Below, in pieces: positions 45,354 through 54,542 of a DNA stretch of 64,000 nucleotides. How positions within the stretch are numbered: position 1 is the first letter of the stretch; every line of letters starts with the position of its first letter. Made by a program: the position numbers and the translations under genes. This stretch comes from Arthrobacter alpinus (GTDB taxonomy: Bacteria > Actinomycetota > Actinomycetes > Actinomycetales > Micrococcaceae), in assembly GCF_001294625.1 (NCBI RefSeq), contig NZ_CP012677.1, positions 310,001 to 374,000 on the forward strand, given 5' to 3'. The notes under the pieces were generated by a model. The model did no database searches and was not told where the DNA came from. It worked only from the letters and a program-made list of their open reading frames with translations.

Positions 45354-46067
45354 TTAGCGCTTATCTGCCGCCCGCAGCACGTATCCCACGCCGCGCTTGG
45401 TCTGGATCAGTGCAGGGAGCGTCGCATCGGTGTCCACCTTGCGGCGCAGATAGGAGATGTAGGACTCCACAATGGAGGCGTCGCCGTTGAAATCGTATTC
45501 CCAGACGTGGTCAAGGATCTGAGCCTTGGAGAGTACCCGGTTGGGATTGAGCATCAAGTAGCGCAGCAGCTTAAATTCGGTGGGGGAGAGTTCCACAGTC
45601 TTGCCGGCGCGGCGGACCTCGTGGGCGTCGTCGTCGAGCTCCAGATCGGCGACGCGCAGGACCGCGTCGTCGTCCTCCGTGGGCTGGGTGCGGCGCAGCA
45701 CAGCACGGATGCGGGCAACCACCTCATCCAGGCTGAACGGCTTTGTCACGTAGTCGTCGCCGCCAACCGTCAAACCGGTGACCTTGTCCTCGGTGTCGTC
45801 CCTTGCCGTCAGGAACAGGACAGGGAAGTGTCTTCCAGCGGCGCGTAGACGGCGGGTCACTGTGAAACCGTCCATGTCCGGGAGCATGACATCGAGCACG
45901 GCCAAATCTGGGTTGTGTTCCTCGGCGGCGGCCAGGGCCTCGCGCCCATTGGCTGCGGCAATCACTTCAAATCCGGCGAACCGGAGAGAGGTTGAGAGTA
46001 ATTCACGGATATTGGGCTCGTCGTCAACAACGAGCAGCTTAGCTTCGGGTCCGGTCTTCTTCACCAT
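45354..46067 (-). CDS. OmpR-family response regulator
   Basis: A 237-residue regulator: receiver domain with the acidic pocket VVDDEPN, the phosphorylation site in LAVLDVMLPDMDG (about D59) and the conserved lysine in YVTKPFSLDE, then a winged-helix DNA-binding domain containing LSPTEFKLLRYLMLNPNRVL and SYISYLRRKVD. It is activated by the adjacent histidine kinase. The pair resembles PrrAB/TcrXY-type actinobacterial systems; the target genes are unknown. Confidence 0.9.
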   Translation of the reverse strand: MVKKTGPEAKLLVVDDEPNIRELLSTSLRFAGFEVIAAANGREALAAAEEHNPDLAVLDVMLPDMDGFTVTRRLRAAGRHFPVLFLTARDDTEDKVTGLTVGGDDYVTKPFSLDEVVARIRAVLRRTQPTEDDDAVLRVADLELDDDAHEVRRAGKTVELSPTEFKLLRYLMLNPNRVLSKAQILDHVWEYDFNGDASIVESYISYLRRKVDTDATLPALIQTKRGVGYVLRAADKR

Positions 46068-46151
46068 TTGAGTCTCCGACCATTTGCTGGGAATAAGCTG
46101 AATATTCCGTGGGTAAGTACTGTCAGCATACGCTCAGGGAGTTCCCAGCGG

Positions 46152-47513
46152 CTAGTAGGGGATTGAAAAGATTTCCTCACGCTGGTGCTCAGTAGCGGTG
46201 TGTGGCAGCACGAGCTTCTTCAAAAACGCGCGGTCCTGGTGCTCCACCGCCCACTGGAACAAGAGTTCCCGCATCTCCTCCAGCACGGCCGAGCTGGCTG
46301 TCTCGACTGCCAGGTTGCGCAGCTCCCCAGGGTCGGCGACGACGTCGTGCAGTTGTTCGCGGTGAAGCCCCCAGTTGTAGACCGCGTACTTGTACCTGTC
46401 GTGTATCAGGGCGCGACCGGTTGTCACGGGTCCGCCCTGCGGGCCGTCGGTGAACGTCGTTTGTACCACCACGGGGGCCGGTGCTGAGGCCTCCGACGGC
46501 GAGCTCCGGGACAGCGCCGCACAGCAGACTGCCGAGCCGACGGCGAGCCCGACGGGTGTGTCGATGCCGGCTACCTCGCACAGCGTGGGCAGCAGCCCCA
46601 GCACGGCCGCCACGGGTGTGTCCACCTTCTGCGGTGCCGCGCCGGGCACCCGCAGCAGGTAAGGGACGCGAATCGATTCCTGATACAGAGCAGTCTTTTG
46701 GTTCCAGCCGTGGGAGGCGTCGCCGTCGCCGTGGTCACTGATGAACACGACGGCGGTCCGGGACAAGTCGATCCCCTCCAGCAGCGCCCCGATGCGCCGG
46801 TCCACACGCTCCACCAGTTCCGCGTAGGCGCCACGGTAGTGGCGCCAGTGGTCGGGACCGAAACCGGAGGCGCCGTAAACGTTGGCTGCACGGGTTTGTT
46901 CCACACCCAACGCCACGGGGGCATAGGGCGACGGCGGAAAGTTGGCGGGCAGCGGCGGTGCTGCGCCGGTGGAGGTGGGCTGCGCATCCCCGTAAGGCAT
47001 CGGCTGGCTGCGGGCGTATTCGCAAATCGTATGAGGGTCGTCAAAGGAAGCCACCAGCAGGAATGGCTTGGTGTCCTGCCGGTCTTCCCGGGCGCCCAGC
47101 CAGCTGTGGCAAGATTCCACCAGTCCCTGGTCCCCGAAAGGGTGGATGGCGGTGAACCCGTCGGCCTCCTCGGCGCTGGCTGCCCGGGCGTGCCACTTTC
47201 CCGCATACGCACAGTCGTAGCCGTGTGCCGCAAACCAGTGGCCCAACGACTCGGGCCCGTGGCCCGGTTCCGGCAGGGAACCGGGGGCGCCCTTGGCGTT
47301 GGACATGATGCCCAACTGGTGCGGATACCGCCCGGTGACCATGGCACTGCGGGCGGGCACGCAGAGCGGAAATGGCGTGTAGGCCTGTGTGAACATCGTC
47401 GACGCGGCGGCGAGTCTGTCCAAGTTCGGCGTACGGAAATGTGCGTCGGTATCTTTGCTGCGTTCCAGGGCGTGGGCTGCGAACTGGTCTGCCATGATGA
47501 GCAGGATGTTCAT
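46152..47513 (-). CDS. Cys-type sulfatase
   Basis: A 453-residue type I sulfatase. The formylglycine site is C51-V-P-A-R (in LCVPARSAMVTGRYPHQLG), and the metal site includes the N-terminal NILLIMADQF and FISDHGDGDASHGWNQK. No export signal is visible. It hydrolyses sulfate esters, here probably of a sulfated sugar. ATG 47513 overlaps the previous gene's TGA (ATGA). It is the last gene of the minus-strand unit that begins with the solute-binding protein, so it probably acts on imported oligosaccharides. Confidence 0.88.
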   Translation of the reverse strand: MNILLIMADQFAAHALERSKDTDAHFRTPNLDRLAAASTMFTQAYTPFPLCVPARSAMVTGRYPHQLGIMSNAKGAPGSLPEPGHGPESLGHWFAAHGYDCAYAGKWHARAASAEEADGFTAIHPFGDQGLVESCHSWLGAREDRQDTKPFLLVASFDDPHTICEYARSQPMPYGDAQPTSTGAAPPLPANFPPSPYAPVALGVEQTRAANVYGASGFGPDHWRHYRGAYAELVERVDRRIGALLEGIDLSRTAVVFISDHGDGDASHGWNQKTALYQESIRVPYLLRVPGAAPQKVDTPVAAVLGLLPTLCEVAGIDTPVGLAVGSAVCCAALSRSSPSEASAPAPVVVQTTFTDGPQGGPVTTGRALIHDRYKYAVYNWGLHREQLHDVVADPGELRNLAVETASSAVLEEMRELLFQWAVEHQDRAFLKKLVLPHTATEHQREEIFSIPY

Positions 47514-48727
47514 GGGGCTCCGATCAGGGTGGCCAGGGCGGACTCTCCTGCCCAACGCTGTTTCGCGTCGGCCAGGGCGGTGCGCAGCCCGGCGGCATGG
47601 TGGCTGATGCGCGTTGCGTCGGTGATGTTGGACTGTTCAAACGGGGCGTTTGCGAGGTCGTACAAGGAAGTGGATAGCCCGTGGACGGGGTGGAAACTCG
47701 CCACGAACTTGCCTATGGCCGTGCGCAGGCCCCGGATGCTCACATCGTCGGCGTTGCGTGGGTAGTAGAAGTAGAGGGTATGCGGAGTCGTGAGGGGAGG
47801 GGTAAGCGCTGCCGCCGTGGGGTGGGTGTGGCTGAGCAGAGAGGCTGAGACGTCTTTGCCTTGCATGTGTTCGGGCACCTGCCCACCAAAGCCCAGGATC
47901 CCCAAAAGGGTGGGCGCGATGTCCACGCTGGACAGCCCGGCGGTGGCGGCGGCTTAATACGGGGGTGCGGTGGCGGCCGCCTCACGCCCGACGTCGGAGT
48001 GCACGTCAACGTTGGGCCGGTTCAGCAACTCTGCGGCGCTCAGCGCCGCGTAGCTGCGGTCGTGGCCGGGCGGCAGCTGGTCAAAGGGCTGGTGGGGTGG
48101 ATTGAAGGGCACGGCCAAGGCGAAGGTGATGACAGCGGAGCCGGGCCCGGCGGTCCGGGCCAGAAAATCCACGGCCACGTCCGTCTCGTGGGACGCGGAC
48201 CACCCAGCGACGTTGACGCGTTCGTGCCGGCCGGCGTCGGAGGTCCAATAGTGCAGGGTCAGGTGGGCGTCGTTGCAGCCGGAGGAGTACCAAAAGTCGA
48301 AGCCGTGGCGGCGGTCCGGCGGTGAGTAGGCGTCCCAGTAGCGGCCGTCCGCCAGTGGCCTCGCGCCGTTGACGGCGTCGGCGGGCACCGGAGCCTCCAG
48401 ATGCCACTTTCCGATATAACCGGTGTTGTAGCCTGCATCCCTCAAGACGGCAGCCCATGACGGGGCGTCGGGCCGCAGCCCCACACCCCAGGCGGCGGTT
48501 TCCGAGTTCACATTGTGGGTGACCCCGTTCGCCTCCGGGTACTGCCCGGACATCATCATGGCCCGGTGCGGGCTGCACACCGGATAGTTGCTGGCGGCGT
48601 TGGCCAAGGCGACGCCGCTGGCCACCAACGCATCCAAAATCGGGGTGGAAACAGGGTCGCTGCCCGGCTCCAGGCACATGGCCCGGAACAGGTCGGCGAC
48701 AATGAACAACACGTTGGGGGCTGGCAT
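47510..48727 (-). pseudogene. second sulfatase, broken by a nonsense codon and internal deletion
   Basis: From ATG 48727 the frame encodes a normal sulfatase N-terminal half, including NVLFIVADLFRAMCLEPGSD and the formylglycine site C51-S-P-H-R. At about 47954 it meets TAA (GREAAATAPPY*). The same frame continues as AAATAGLSSVDIAPTLLGIL, which in intact relatives lies roughly 90 residues further on. So the middle, with metal-binding and substrate residues, is deleted, and the remaining C-terminal part ends at 47510. The product, if any, would be a 257-residue truncated protein. The ATG overlaps the permease TAA by one base. Confidence 0.82.
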
Positions 48728-49650
48728 TACTTGCCCATGCCCAGGGTCAGCCCCTCTGTCAGACGCCGGCCCAGCCATACGTAAATGATCAGCATGGGAA
48801 GGACTACGATGCACAGACCGGCGAACAGGCCGCCCCAGTCGGCGCCGGAGTAGGTCTGCTGTTGCACAAAGGAGACCAAGGCCACCGGAAGCGTGTACTT
48901 CTCGGTGGACTGGATCAGCGTCAGGGCCAGCAATGTTTCATTCCAGTGCGCCACAACCTGTAGGACGAACGCTGTCAGGATGCCGCCCTTGGCTAGGGGG
49001 AGCGTGACCTGGACGAAGGTGCGCAAGGCGGAAGCGCCGTCGAGCGCTGCCGCCTCCTCCATCTCCATGGGCAGGCTGCGGAAGAACGCCGTCAGCAAGA
49101 ACACGGTGAACGGCATGGACATGGCGATGTAGACCAGGTTCAGGCCGATCAGGCTGTCCGTCAGGTTCACCTCGTTGAGCATGATGAACAGCGGGATCAA
49201 GATGACCTGTGCTGGGATGCCCAGGCCCAGGATGAAGTACAGGCTCAGCCCGTTGGTCAGCCGGCTTTCCACCCGACTCAGGTAGTACGCGGCAGGTGCG
49301 GCCACGGCCACCGTCAGGAAGGAGGAGACGCCTGTGGTGATGACGGAGTTGAACGTGGCGGTGGCGAAGTCGCTCACGGTCCAGGCCCGGACAAAGTTGG
49401 AGAAGTCGAAGGTGTTCGGCATGCCCCAAGGGTCGCTGAGGATGTTGCGGGTGTCGCGGAAGGCCTGCAGGACCATCCACGCCAGCATGGCGATGCTGAT
49501 GGCGACGACCGCCCACAACAGGAAGACGCCTACGCTGCGGAGAACGTTGTTCTCGGCCCGCAGTGCCGGGCTGACGCCGCGGTAGTACTTTGTCCGGGGC
49601 TTGGCGGCCTTCTGCTCTTGCGGCACGTCGGGTTCGGTGAGGATGCTCAT
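48727..49650 (-). CDS. CUT1 ABC transporter permease (MalG type)
   Basis: A 307-residue permease with six membrane helices. The EAA loop is MEEAAALDGASALRTFVQVTLPLAK, matching the binding-protein-dependent transport signature. ATG 49650 follows GGAACC. The N-terminal 30 residues are hydrophilic. It pairs with the upstream MalF-like permease and solute-binding protein. No ATPase gene is in the cluster; CUT1 systems often share an MsmX-type ATPase encoded elsewhere. TAA overlaps the next gene's ATG. Confidence 0.88.
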   Translation of the reverse strand: MSILTEPDVPQEQKAAKPRTKYYRGVSPALRAENNVLRSVGVFLLWAVVAISIAMLAWMVLQAFRDTRNILSDPWGMPNTFDFSNFVRAWTVSDFATATFNSVITTGVSSFLTVAVAAPAAYYLSRVESRLTNGLSLYFILGLGIPAQVILIPLFIMLNEVNLTDSLIGLNLVYIAMSMPFTVFLLTAFFRSLPMEMEEAAALDGASALRTFVQVTLPLAKGGILTAFVLQVVAHWNETLLALTLIQSTEKYTLPVALVSFVQQQTYSGADWGGLFAGLCIVVLPMLIIYVWLGRRLTEGLTLGMGK

Positions 49651-49660
49651 GGAAGGTTCC

Positions 49661-50644
49661 TTAGAATTCAACGGCGTCACGGCGCATGGCCCGGCGCAGC
49701 AGCACGACAAGCACCGAAACAAGGGCCAGCGAGATGATGGCCGACGCCGTGGCGGCACCGTAAGCGGGCGTGGACTGGCCGGAGAAGGCGGTGACATAGG
49801 TGTAGACGGCGGTGGTCCAGCTTTGGGTGGGCGGGATGCCGGCGCCGCTGCTGCCGCCAAAGACCCAGATGATCTCAAAGATCTTGATGGAGGAGATGGT
49901 CCACAGCACCGCGCAGGTGCCGAACACGTCCCAGGTCAGCGGCAGGATCACATAGCGCAGCCGCTGGAAGGCGGTGGCCCCGGCTAGGGCGCAGTCCTCG
50001 TAGAAGTAGGGCGGGATGCGGTCGACGCCGGCCATCAAGATGGTGGTGAAGTAACCGGTGGTGGTTGCCACCAGAGTTGCCATGATGAGCGGGAAGATGT
50101 TTTCCTGGGCCAACCAGGCCGGCGGCTCGGTGATGCCCAACGGCTTGAGCAAGGTGTTGACCATGCCGCCGGGGTTGAAGATGAACCCGGCCAGGACTCC
50201 AAATACCAGGGCGTTGATCAGGTGCGGGAAGAAGATGACGTTGCGGACAATCTTTTTCCCCGCCATGTCACGCAGGACCAGGGTCATGGCGAACGCCAGG
50301 ATGAAGATCGTGGCACCTACTACAAACAGCAGCAGCAGCGTGTTGCCGAACGACTTCAGGAACAGCGGGTCCTTGAAGACCTTCACGTAGTTTTGCAGGC
50401 CCACAAACTTCATGGGGCCCGAGCCGGCCCACACGTGCAGGCTGATCCAGCCGGCGCCGATGGCTGGGACGATGAACAAGACGGTGTAGAAGAGGAAGGC
50501 GGGGCCCACGAAGGGCACCAGGAGCTTGCGGCGTTGGCGGTCTATGCTGCTGCCGCCCTGCCCCGGCTTCGACGCCTTGGCCAGAGCCTTGGGTGAAGCC
50601 GGGGCTGCGGCTGCAGCTGTGCGGCGTCCAGTGGTGGTGGACAT
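49661..50644 (-). CDS. CUT1 ABC transporter permease (MalF type)
   Basis: A 327-residue permease with six membrane helices and the EAA-type loop YEDCALAGATAFQRLRYVILPLTW. A hydrophilic N-terminal tail of about 45 residues (AAAAPASPKALAKAS) precedes the first helix. ATG 50644 directly abuts the solute-binding-protein stop (TAAATG), so translation is coupled. With its partner it forms the channel for the oligosaccharide delivered by the lipoprotein. Confidence 0.88.
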   Translation of the reverse strand: MSTTTGRRTAAAAAPASPKALAKASKPGQGGSSIDRQRRKLLVPFVGPAFLFYTVLFIVPAIGAGWISLHVWAGSGPMKFVGLQNYVKVFKDPLFLKSFGNTLLLLFVVGATIFILAFAMTLVLRDMAGKKIVRNVIFFPHLINALVFGVLAGFIFNPGGMVNTLLKPLGITEPPAWLAQENIFPLIMATLVATTTGYFTTILMAGVDRIPPYFYEDCALAGATAFQRLRYVILPLTWDVFGTCAVLWTISSIKIFEIIWVFGGSSGAGIPPTQSWTTAVYTYVTAFSGQSTPAYGAATASAIISLALVSVLVVLLRRAMRRDAVEF

Positions 50645-51958
50645 TTAGCTGTTGTCCTTCCAGTACCCGATCTGGGCGGCCTTCATCTTGGCAACAAATT
50701 CGCTTGCGTTGATCTTGCCCAGGAAGAGTTCGTCGTTGATGGGCCAGAGGATTTTCTCCACGTAGCCGGGAGCGGTGACGCCGTCATTTTGCAGGTAGAC
50801 CTCTTCGGCGCTGTCCAGGGCCTTCTTCACGGAGGCGATCTCCGGGGACGTTGCGGCATCCTGCCGGATGGGTAGCACCTTGGCGTCGGTGCCGTAGGCG
50901 TCCTGGTACTTCTTGCCCAGCATGAAGGTAGCCAGTTTCAGTGCCAGCTTCGGGTTTTCGGCCTTCTTCGGAATGGCCCAGCCGACAAAATCGGCACGGA
51001 CGGACTTGGGCTGGCCGGCAACAGGCGGGAACGGGAAGGAGGAGAACTTGAAGCCCTCGGAGGCGTAGGTGCTAGTCTCGGTGGGGATCCAGGAACCGTT
51101 GAGCAGCAGTTCCGCCCCGCCGTTGGCCCACACTTGCTGCTGTGCCGGCCACTTGCTGGCGTTGTAGCCCTTGACGAGATAATCGCCCTTGGCGATCTGC
51201 TCAACGTTCTTGGCAGCATCCAAGACCGCCGGTGCATCCCATGCGGCGCCGGTCTTGTCGGCGGCAACCTTGGCGAATGCGCCTGTGCCGCTGCTACGGA
51301 TCAGGGCCGTGGTGAACCACATGGAGTTGTAGCCGGCAATGTCGCCGTCGGCTGACAGAGGTACCTTGCCCTCGGCCTTGTAAGTGTCCAGGACCTTGAT
51401 GAAGTCATTCCACGACGCCGGAGGTGCACTTTCCAGCTCGGGGTGCTTGGCGGCGTCGTACCAAATACCGTCGGAGCTTAGGCTGTACGGCAGCATCCAC
51501 GGCTGGCCGTCCTTGTCCTTGATGTTGCTGACCTTGACATACTTGGCCGGGATTAGCTCAGAGACCTTCTTGCCGTCAATCTCGGCGGCGTAGGCATCTG
51601 TGAGCGGCAGGGCCTGGCCGGTGTCCCCCAGTACGGGAGCCAGTTTGGCGTAGGGGCCGTCAACAATGTCCGGGACGTTGTTGGTGTTCAGTGCCGGGAC
51701 AAGCTTTTGGACGTTGGAACGTCCCTGCCACTGTACCTTGACGGTGGCGCCGGTTTCCTTCTCAAAGTCGGCAATGGCTCCGGCGATGACCTTTTGCTGC
51801 GGCTCGCCTTCTTTCCACATGGACCAGTACGTCAATGTACTGCTCTCTTGCTTTTCTGCTGCCTGCGGGCCGTCTGTGCCGCCGCCGCAGGCCGTCAGGG
51901 CCAGTGACGCGCCAGCCAGGACTGCCAGCGTCCGTGTGAAACGGGATTTAGTACTCAT
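50645..51958 (-). CDS. extracellular sugar-binding lipoprotein
   Basis: A 437-residue solute-binding protein of family 1. Its signal peptide ends in a lipobox, SLALTACGGG. The mature part has the family pattern TLTYWSMWKEGEPQQKVIAG, a series of aromatic residues and NGSWIPTETSTYASEGFKFS. It captures oligosaccharides outside the cell for the two permeases. The surrounding sulfatases and PL8 lyase remnant suggest sulfated glycosaminoglycan fragments as ligand; the sequence does not prove this. Divergent from the GntR-LacI-type regulator across 263 bases holding inverted motifs. Confidence 0.88.
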   Translation of the reverse strand: MSTKSRFTRTLAVLAGASLALTACGGGTDGPQAAEKQESSTLTYWSMWKEGEPQQKVIAGAIADFEKETGATVKVQWQGRSNVQKLVPALNTNNVPDIVDGPYAKLAPVLGDTGQALPLTDAYAAEIDGKKVSELIPAKYVKVSNIKDKDGQPWMLPYSLSSDGIWYDAAKHPELESAPPASWNDFIKVLDTYKAEGKVPLSADGDIAGYNSMWFTTALIRSSGTGAFAKVAADKTGAAWDAPAVLDAAKNVEQIAKGDYLVKGYNASKWPAQQQVWANGGAELLLNGSWIPTETSTYASEGFKFSSFPFPPVAGQPKSVRADFVGWAIPKKAENPKLALKLATFMLGKKYQDAYGTDAKVLPIRQDAATSPEIASVKKALDSAEEVYLQNDGVTAPGYVEKILWPINDELFLGKINASEFVAKMKAAQIGYWKDNS

Positions 51959-52042
51959 GGAAGATACCTCGTGAAGTTGTTGTGCCGTAGGTCACGACTC
52001 AGTGACATGACTCAAACAGCTTTGAAAGAGAGTAATCAAGGA

Positions 52043-52052
52043 GTACTTCGAA
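52043..52052. promoter_or_regulatory. half-site motif GTACTTCGAA upstream of the transporter
   Basis: GTACTTCGAA, 85 bases before the solute-binding-protein ATG, closely resembles the reverse complement of part of the dyad at 52137-52152 (TTGAAGTAC). The two may be operator sites of the divergent regulator. Confidence 0.35.
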
Positions 52053-52136
52053 ACAACTTTTCCGTATGTTCATGCGGGTGAGGGGTGAAAGCGGCCGTAG
52101 GCGCCGGAGTTCACGGTGCCTCCGAAAGAGGAATCC

Positions 52137-52152
52137 TTGAAGTACAGTTCAA
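52137..52152. promoter_or_regulatory. dyad TTGAA-GTACAG-TTCAA, possible regulator operator
   Basis: Five-base perfect arms separated by six bases, about 70 bases before the GntR-LacI-type gene. It shares the GTACTTCA/GA core with 52043-52052 on the other strand, suggesting DNA looping or paired binding in the intergenic region. Confidence 0.4.
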
Positions 52153-52221
52153 ATACACCTTTATTCATTCCTTTTACTTCTGGCAGGCTCAAGACCGAGT
52201 GGGCTACGCAGAGAGGGCACC

Positions 52222-53349
52222 GTGAGCAAAAAAGCAGCATCCGGGCGCATCCGCGACACCGATAACAGGGGCCTGAAATTCCAGGCCCTGGCCGACGACC
52301 TCCGTCGCGGAATCCTGGCTGGCACCTGGGCCGTCGGGGCCAAACTGCCCACGGAGGCCCAGCTGGCTGCGGAGACGGGTATGTCCCTGACCACGGTACG
52401 ACGCGCCTTTGACGAGCTGGTGCAGGCAGAAATTGTGGTGCGCCGGCAAGGTGCGGGGAGCTTTGTCGCAGGCCGTCAGCCGGTCCGCCGTCGTTCCCGG
52501 TTTGCCGTGGGCGTGCTCCTGCCCGACACCCAGCTCTATTACCCCCGTGTCCTGCAGGGCATTGAAGAGACGTTGTCCGCGCAAGATGTCAGCCTGCAAT
52601 TGGCTACCTACAACTACCAGCCCGAACGGGAGGACCCGAGCATCGAGTTTCTGGTCAATTCCGGCGTCGACGGGCTGATCCTGGTCCCCACCCTGGACGG
52701 GATCGCCGATCCGCAGCAGCGGGTGCGGGAGCTGGCCGCCCTGCATGTGCCGGTGGTGTTGTTGGAGCGCAGCTTGATGGATCTGGGGCCGGGGGACCGA
52801 ACGGAGCATGTCTGCTCGGACCACCAGGGAGGCGCGTACGACGCCGTTTCGCACCTGTTTGCCCTGGGCCACCCCCGCGTGGCGTTGCTGACCCGGACCC
52901 AGACTCCCACCGAGCCGGCGATCGTTGCCGGCTACGAGCGGGCTGCGGCCGATCTGGGCTTTGCGCCGTTGGTGTTCCGGGCGCTGAAACAGGAGTGGGA
53001 AGCCGGGGCTGCGGAGGAGCTGCTGGGGCAAGTGCGCAGTGCCGGGGTCACGGCGGCCCTGGTGTTCGGGGACCGGGAAGCGACCCTGTTGGAGGCGGCC
53101 GCACGCCGTGCCGGGGTCCGGATCCCGGAGGACCTGGCACTTGTCTCCTACGACGACGAACTGGCGGACCTGGCCGAGGTGCCGCTGACAGCGGTTGCCC
53201 CGGCCAAGCACCGGATGGGCAGGATGGCTGCGGAGATCTTGCTGCGGCGCTTGGTGGAGGGCGACGACTGCCCCATCCACCAAGTGAGGCTGCGCCCGCG
53301 ACTTGTTATCAGGGAATCTTGCGGCGCCAAAAGGCAGTCCGCGCAGTAG
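52222..53349 (+). CDS. GntR-type regulator with LacI-like sugar-binding domain
   Basis: A 375-residue regulator of the AraR type. The N-terminal winged helix is LADDLRRGILAGTWAVGAKLPTEAQLAAETGMSLTTVRRAFDEL, a GntR domain. Residues about 95-365 form a periplasmic-binding-like effector domain (VGVLLPDTQLYYPRVLQGIE, DGLILVP, VSYDDELADLAEVPLTAVAP). Such proteins repress sugar genes until an oligosaccharide is bound. It is divergent from the ABC transporter and cotranscribed with the oxidoreductase, so both units are probably under its control. Start GTG 52222 follows GAGAGGG. Confidence 0.87.
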   Translation: MSKKAASGRIRDTDNRGLKFQALADDLRRGILAGTWAVGAKLPTEAQLAAETGMSLTTVRRAFDELVQAEIVVRRQGAGSFVAGRQPVRRRSRFAVGVLLPDTQLYYPRVLQGIEETLSAQDVSLQLATYNYQPEREDPSIEFLVNSGVDGLILVPTLDGIADPQQRVRELAALHVPVVLLERSLMDLGPGDRTEHVCSDHQGGAYDAVSHLFALGHPRVALLTRTQTPTEPAIVAGYERAAADLGFAPLVFRALKQEWEAGAAEELLGQVRSAGVTAALVFGDREATLLEAAARRAGVRIPEDLALVSYDDELADLAEVPLTAVAPAKHRMGRMAAEILLRRLVEGDDCPIHQVRLRPRLVIRESCGAKRQSAQ

Positions 53350-53383
53350 AAATTCAGTGCAGTAGAAACAGGAATGAGTGGAA

Positions 53384-54388
53384 ATGCGATTGGGAATTGT
53401 TGGGGCCGGCGCTGTTGCCAGCCTGCATGCGCAAGGTGCTGCTGTCCTGGAAGGGCTGGAACTTACCGCTGTCTGCGATCTGAGAGAGGATGCCGCAGCT
53501 GCCGTGGCCGGGCCGTGGGGTGCCGCCGTCTTCACCGACTACCATGCGATGCTGGCGGCGGGGGTGGTGGACGCCGTCGTCATCAACACCCCGCACAGCC
53601 TGCACAAGGACATGGTGCTGGCCGCTGCCGCGCACGGGGTGCACGTGCTGGTGGAGAAGCCCATGGCCACCACGCTTACAGACTGCCTGCTCATGGAGGA
53701 GGCGTGCGCCCGCGCCAACGTGGTCATGGTGGTGGGGCTGATCCAACACTTCATGGCGGAGAAACTGGCACTGCAGGGGGCCCTCGCCGCGGGAAAATTG
53801 GGCCGGGTGCTCATGGTCCACGACTACCGCAGCACCGATTATCGCCCCGGCGCCCGCCCGGCCTGGTTCTTTGACAAGGCTGTTTCCGGGGGCGGGGCGT
53901 TCATCAACATTGGCGCGCACTGCCTTGACCGCAGCCTGTGGGTGGGCGGCGCCCCTGCCGTACAGATCAACGCCACCACGCTGCACCGCTTCGGGGCGCC
54001 CGTGGAAACCGACGGTTGCATGGAACTGACCCTGGCCAACGGGGTGGAGGTCCGCATCACCATCGTCTCGGACACCCCGCAACACATCGATGAAATGCTG
54101 ATTGTGTGCGAGTTGGGCACTGTCACCGTGGACCCGCGCAAGGGCACGTTCATGGAGATCGACGGTGCCAGCACGCAGCTGCACGCCACCACCGACCATG
54201 ACATACAGGACGCTTTCACGGCGCAGTTGGCCGATTTTTCGGCCGCAGTGGGTGGCGCTGCGCCCAGGGTGAGTGGGGACCATGCCAAGCATGTGGTGGA
54301 ACTGGTCCTGACCGCATATGAGTCTGCCGAGCGTGGTGCGCCAGTGCGACTGGACGCCGTGTGTGCAGTGAGCGGGGTTCGGGGCTGA
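53384..54388 (+). CDS. Gfo/Idh/MocA-family oxidoreductase
   Basis: A 334-residue NAD(P)-dependent oxidoreductase: N-terminal Rossmann motif LGIVGAGAVASLHAQG, the nucleotide-edge VVINTPHSLHKDMVLAAAAHG, the family catalytic segment VLVEKPMATT (EKP with its lysine) and the C-terminal GGGAFINIGAHCLDRSLWV, which carries the conserved acid-histidine pair. It oxidises a sugar or inositol derivative. GTG 53378 in the same frame is an alternative start. It follows the regulator by 35 bases and ends before a dense hairpin region. Confidence 0.85.
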   Translation: MRLGIVGAGAVASLHAQGAAVLEGLELTAVCDLREDAAAAVAGPWGAAVFTDYHAMLAAGVVDAVVINTPHSLHKDMVLAAAAHGVHVLVEKPMATTLTDCLLMEEACARANVVMVVGLIQHFMAEKLALQGALAAGKLGRVLMVHDYRSTDYRPGARPAWFFDKAVSGGGAFINIGAHCLDRSLWVGGAPAVQINATTLHRFGAPVETDGCMELTLANGVEVRITIVSDTPQHIDEMLIVCELGTVTVDPRKGTFMEIDGASTQLHATTDHDIQDAFTAQLADFSAAVGGAAPRVSGDHAKHVVELVLTAYESAERGAPVRLDAVCAVSGVRG

Positions 54389-54402
54389 TTTCACTTTCCC
54401 TC

Positions 54403-54541
54403 TGCGCGAAACTTGCCGCCAGTTCTGCGCATAAGCGCCCATGCGCAGAACCGGATGTGGCTTTCGCGCAAAGAAAAAGCCACTTTCGCTATGCGCACGA
54501 TTGAATGTGAATGCGGCGCATCGCTAAAGTGGCTTGGCGGA
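54403..54541. terminator. nested inverted repeats between convergent genes
   Basis: GTTCTGCGCAT (54422-54432) pairs exactly with ATGCGCAGAAC (54441-54451). A second arm, GCCACTTTCGC near 54480, pairs with GCGCATCGCTAAAGTGGC near 54518-54536 with two mismatches. A third, GCGCGAAA/TTTCGCGC, encloses the first. The cluster divides the oxidoreductase from the PL8 remnant. Confidence 0.55.
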
Positions 54542-54542
54542 T

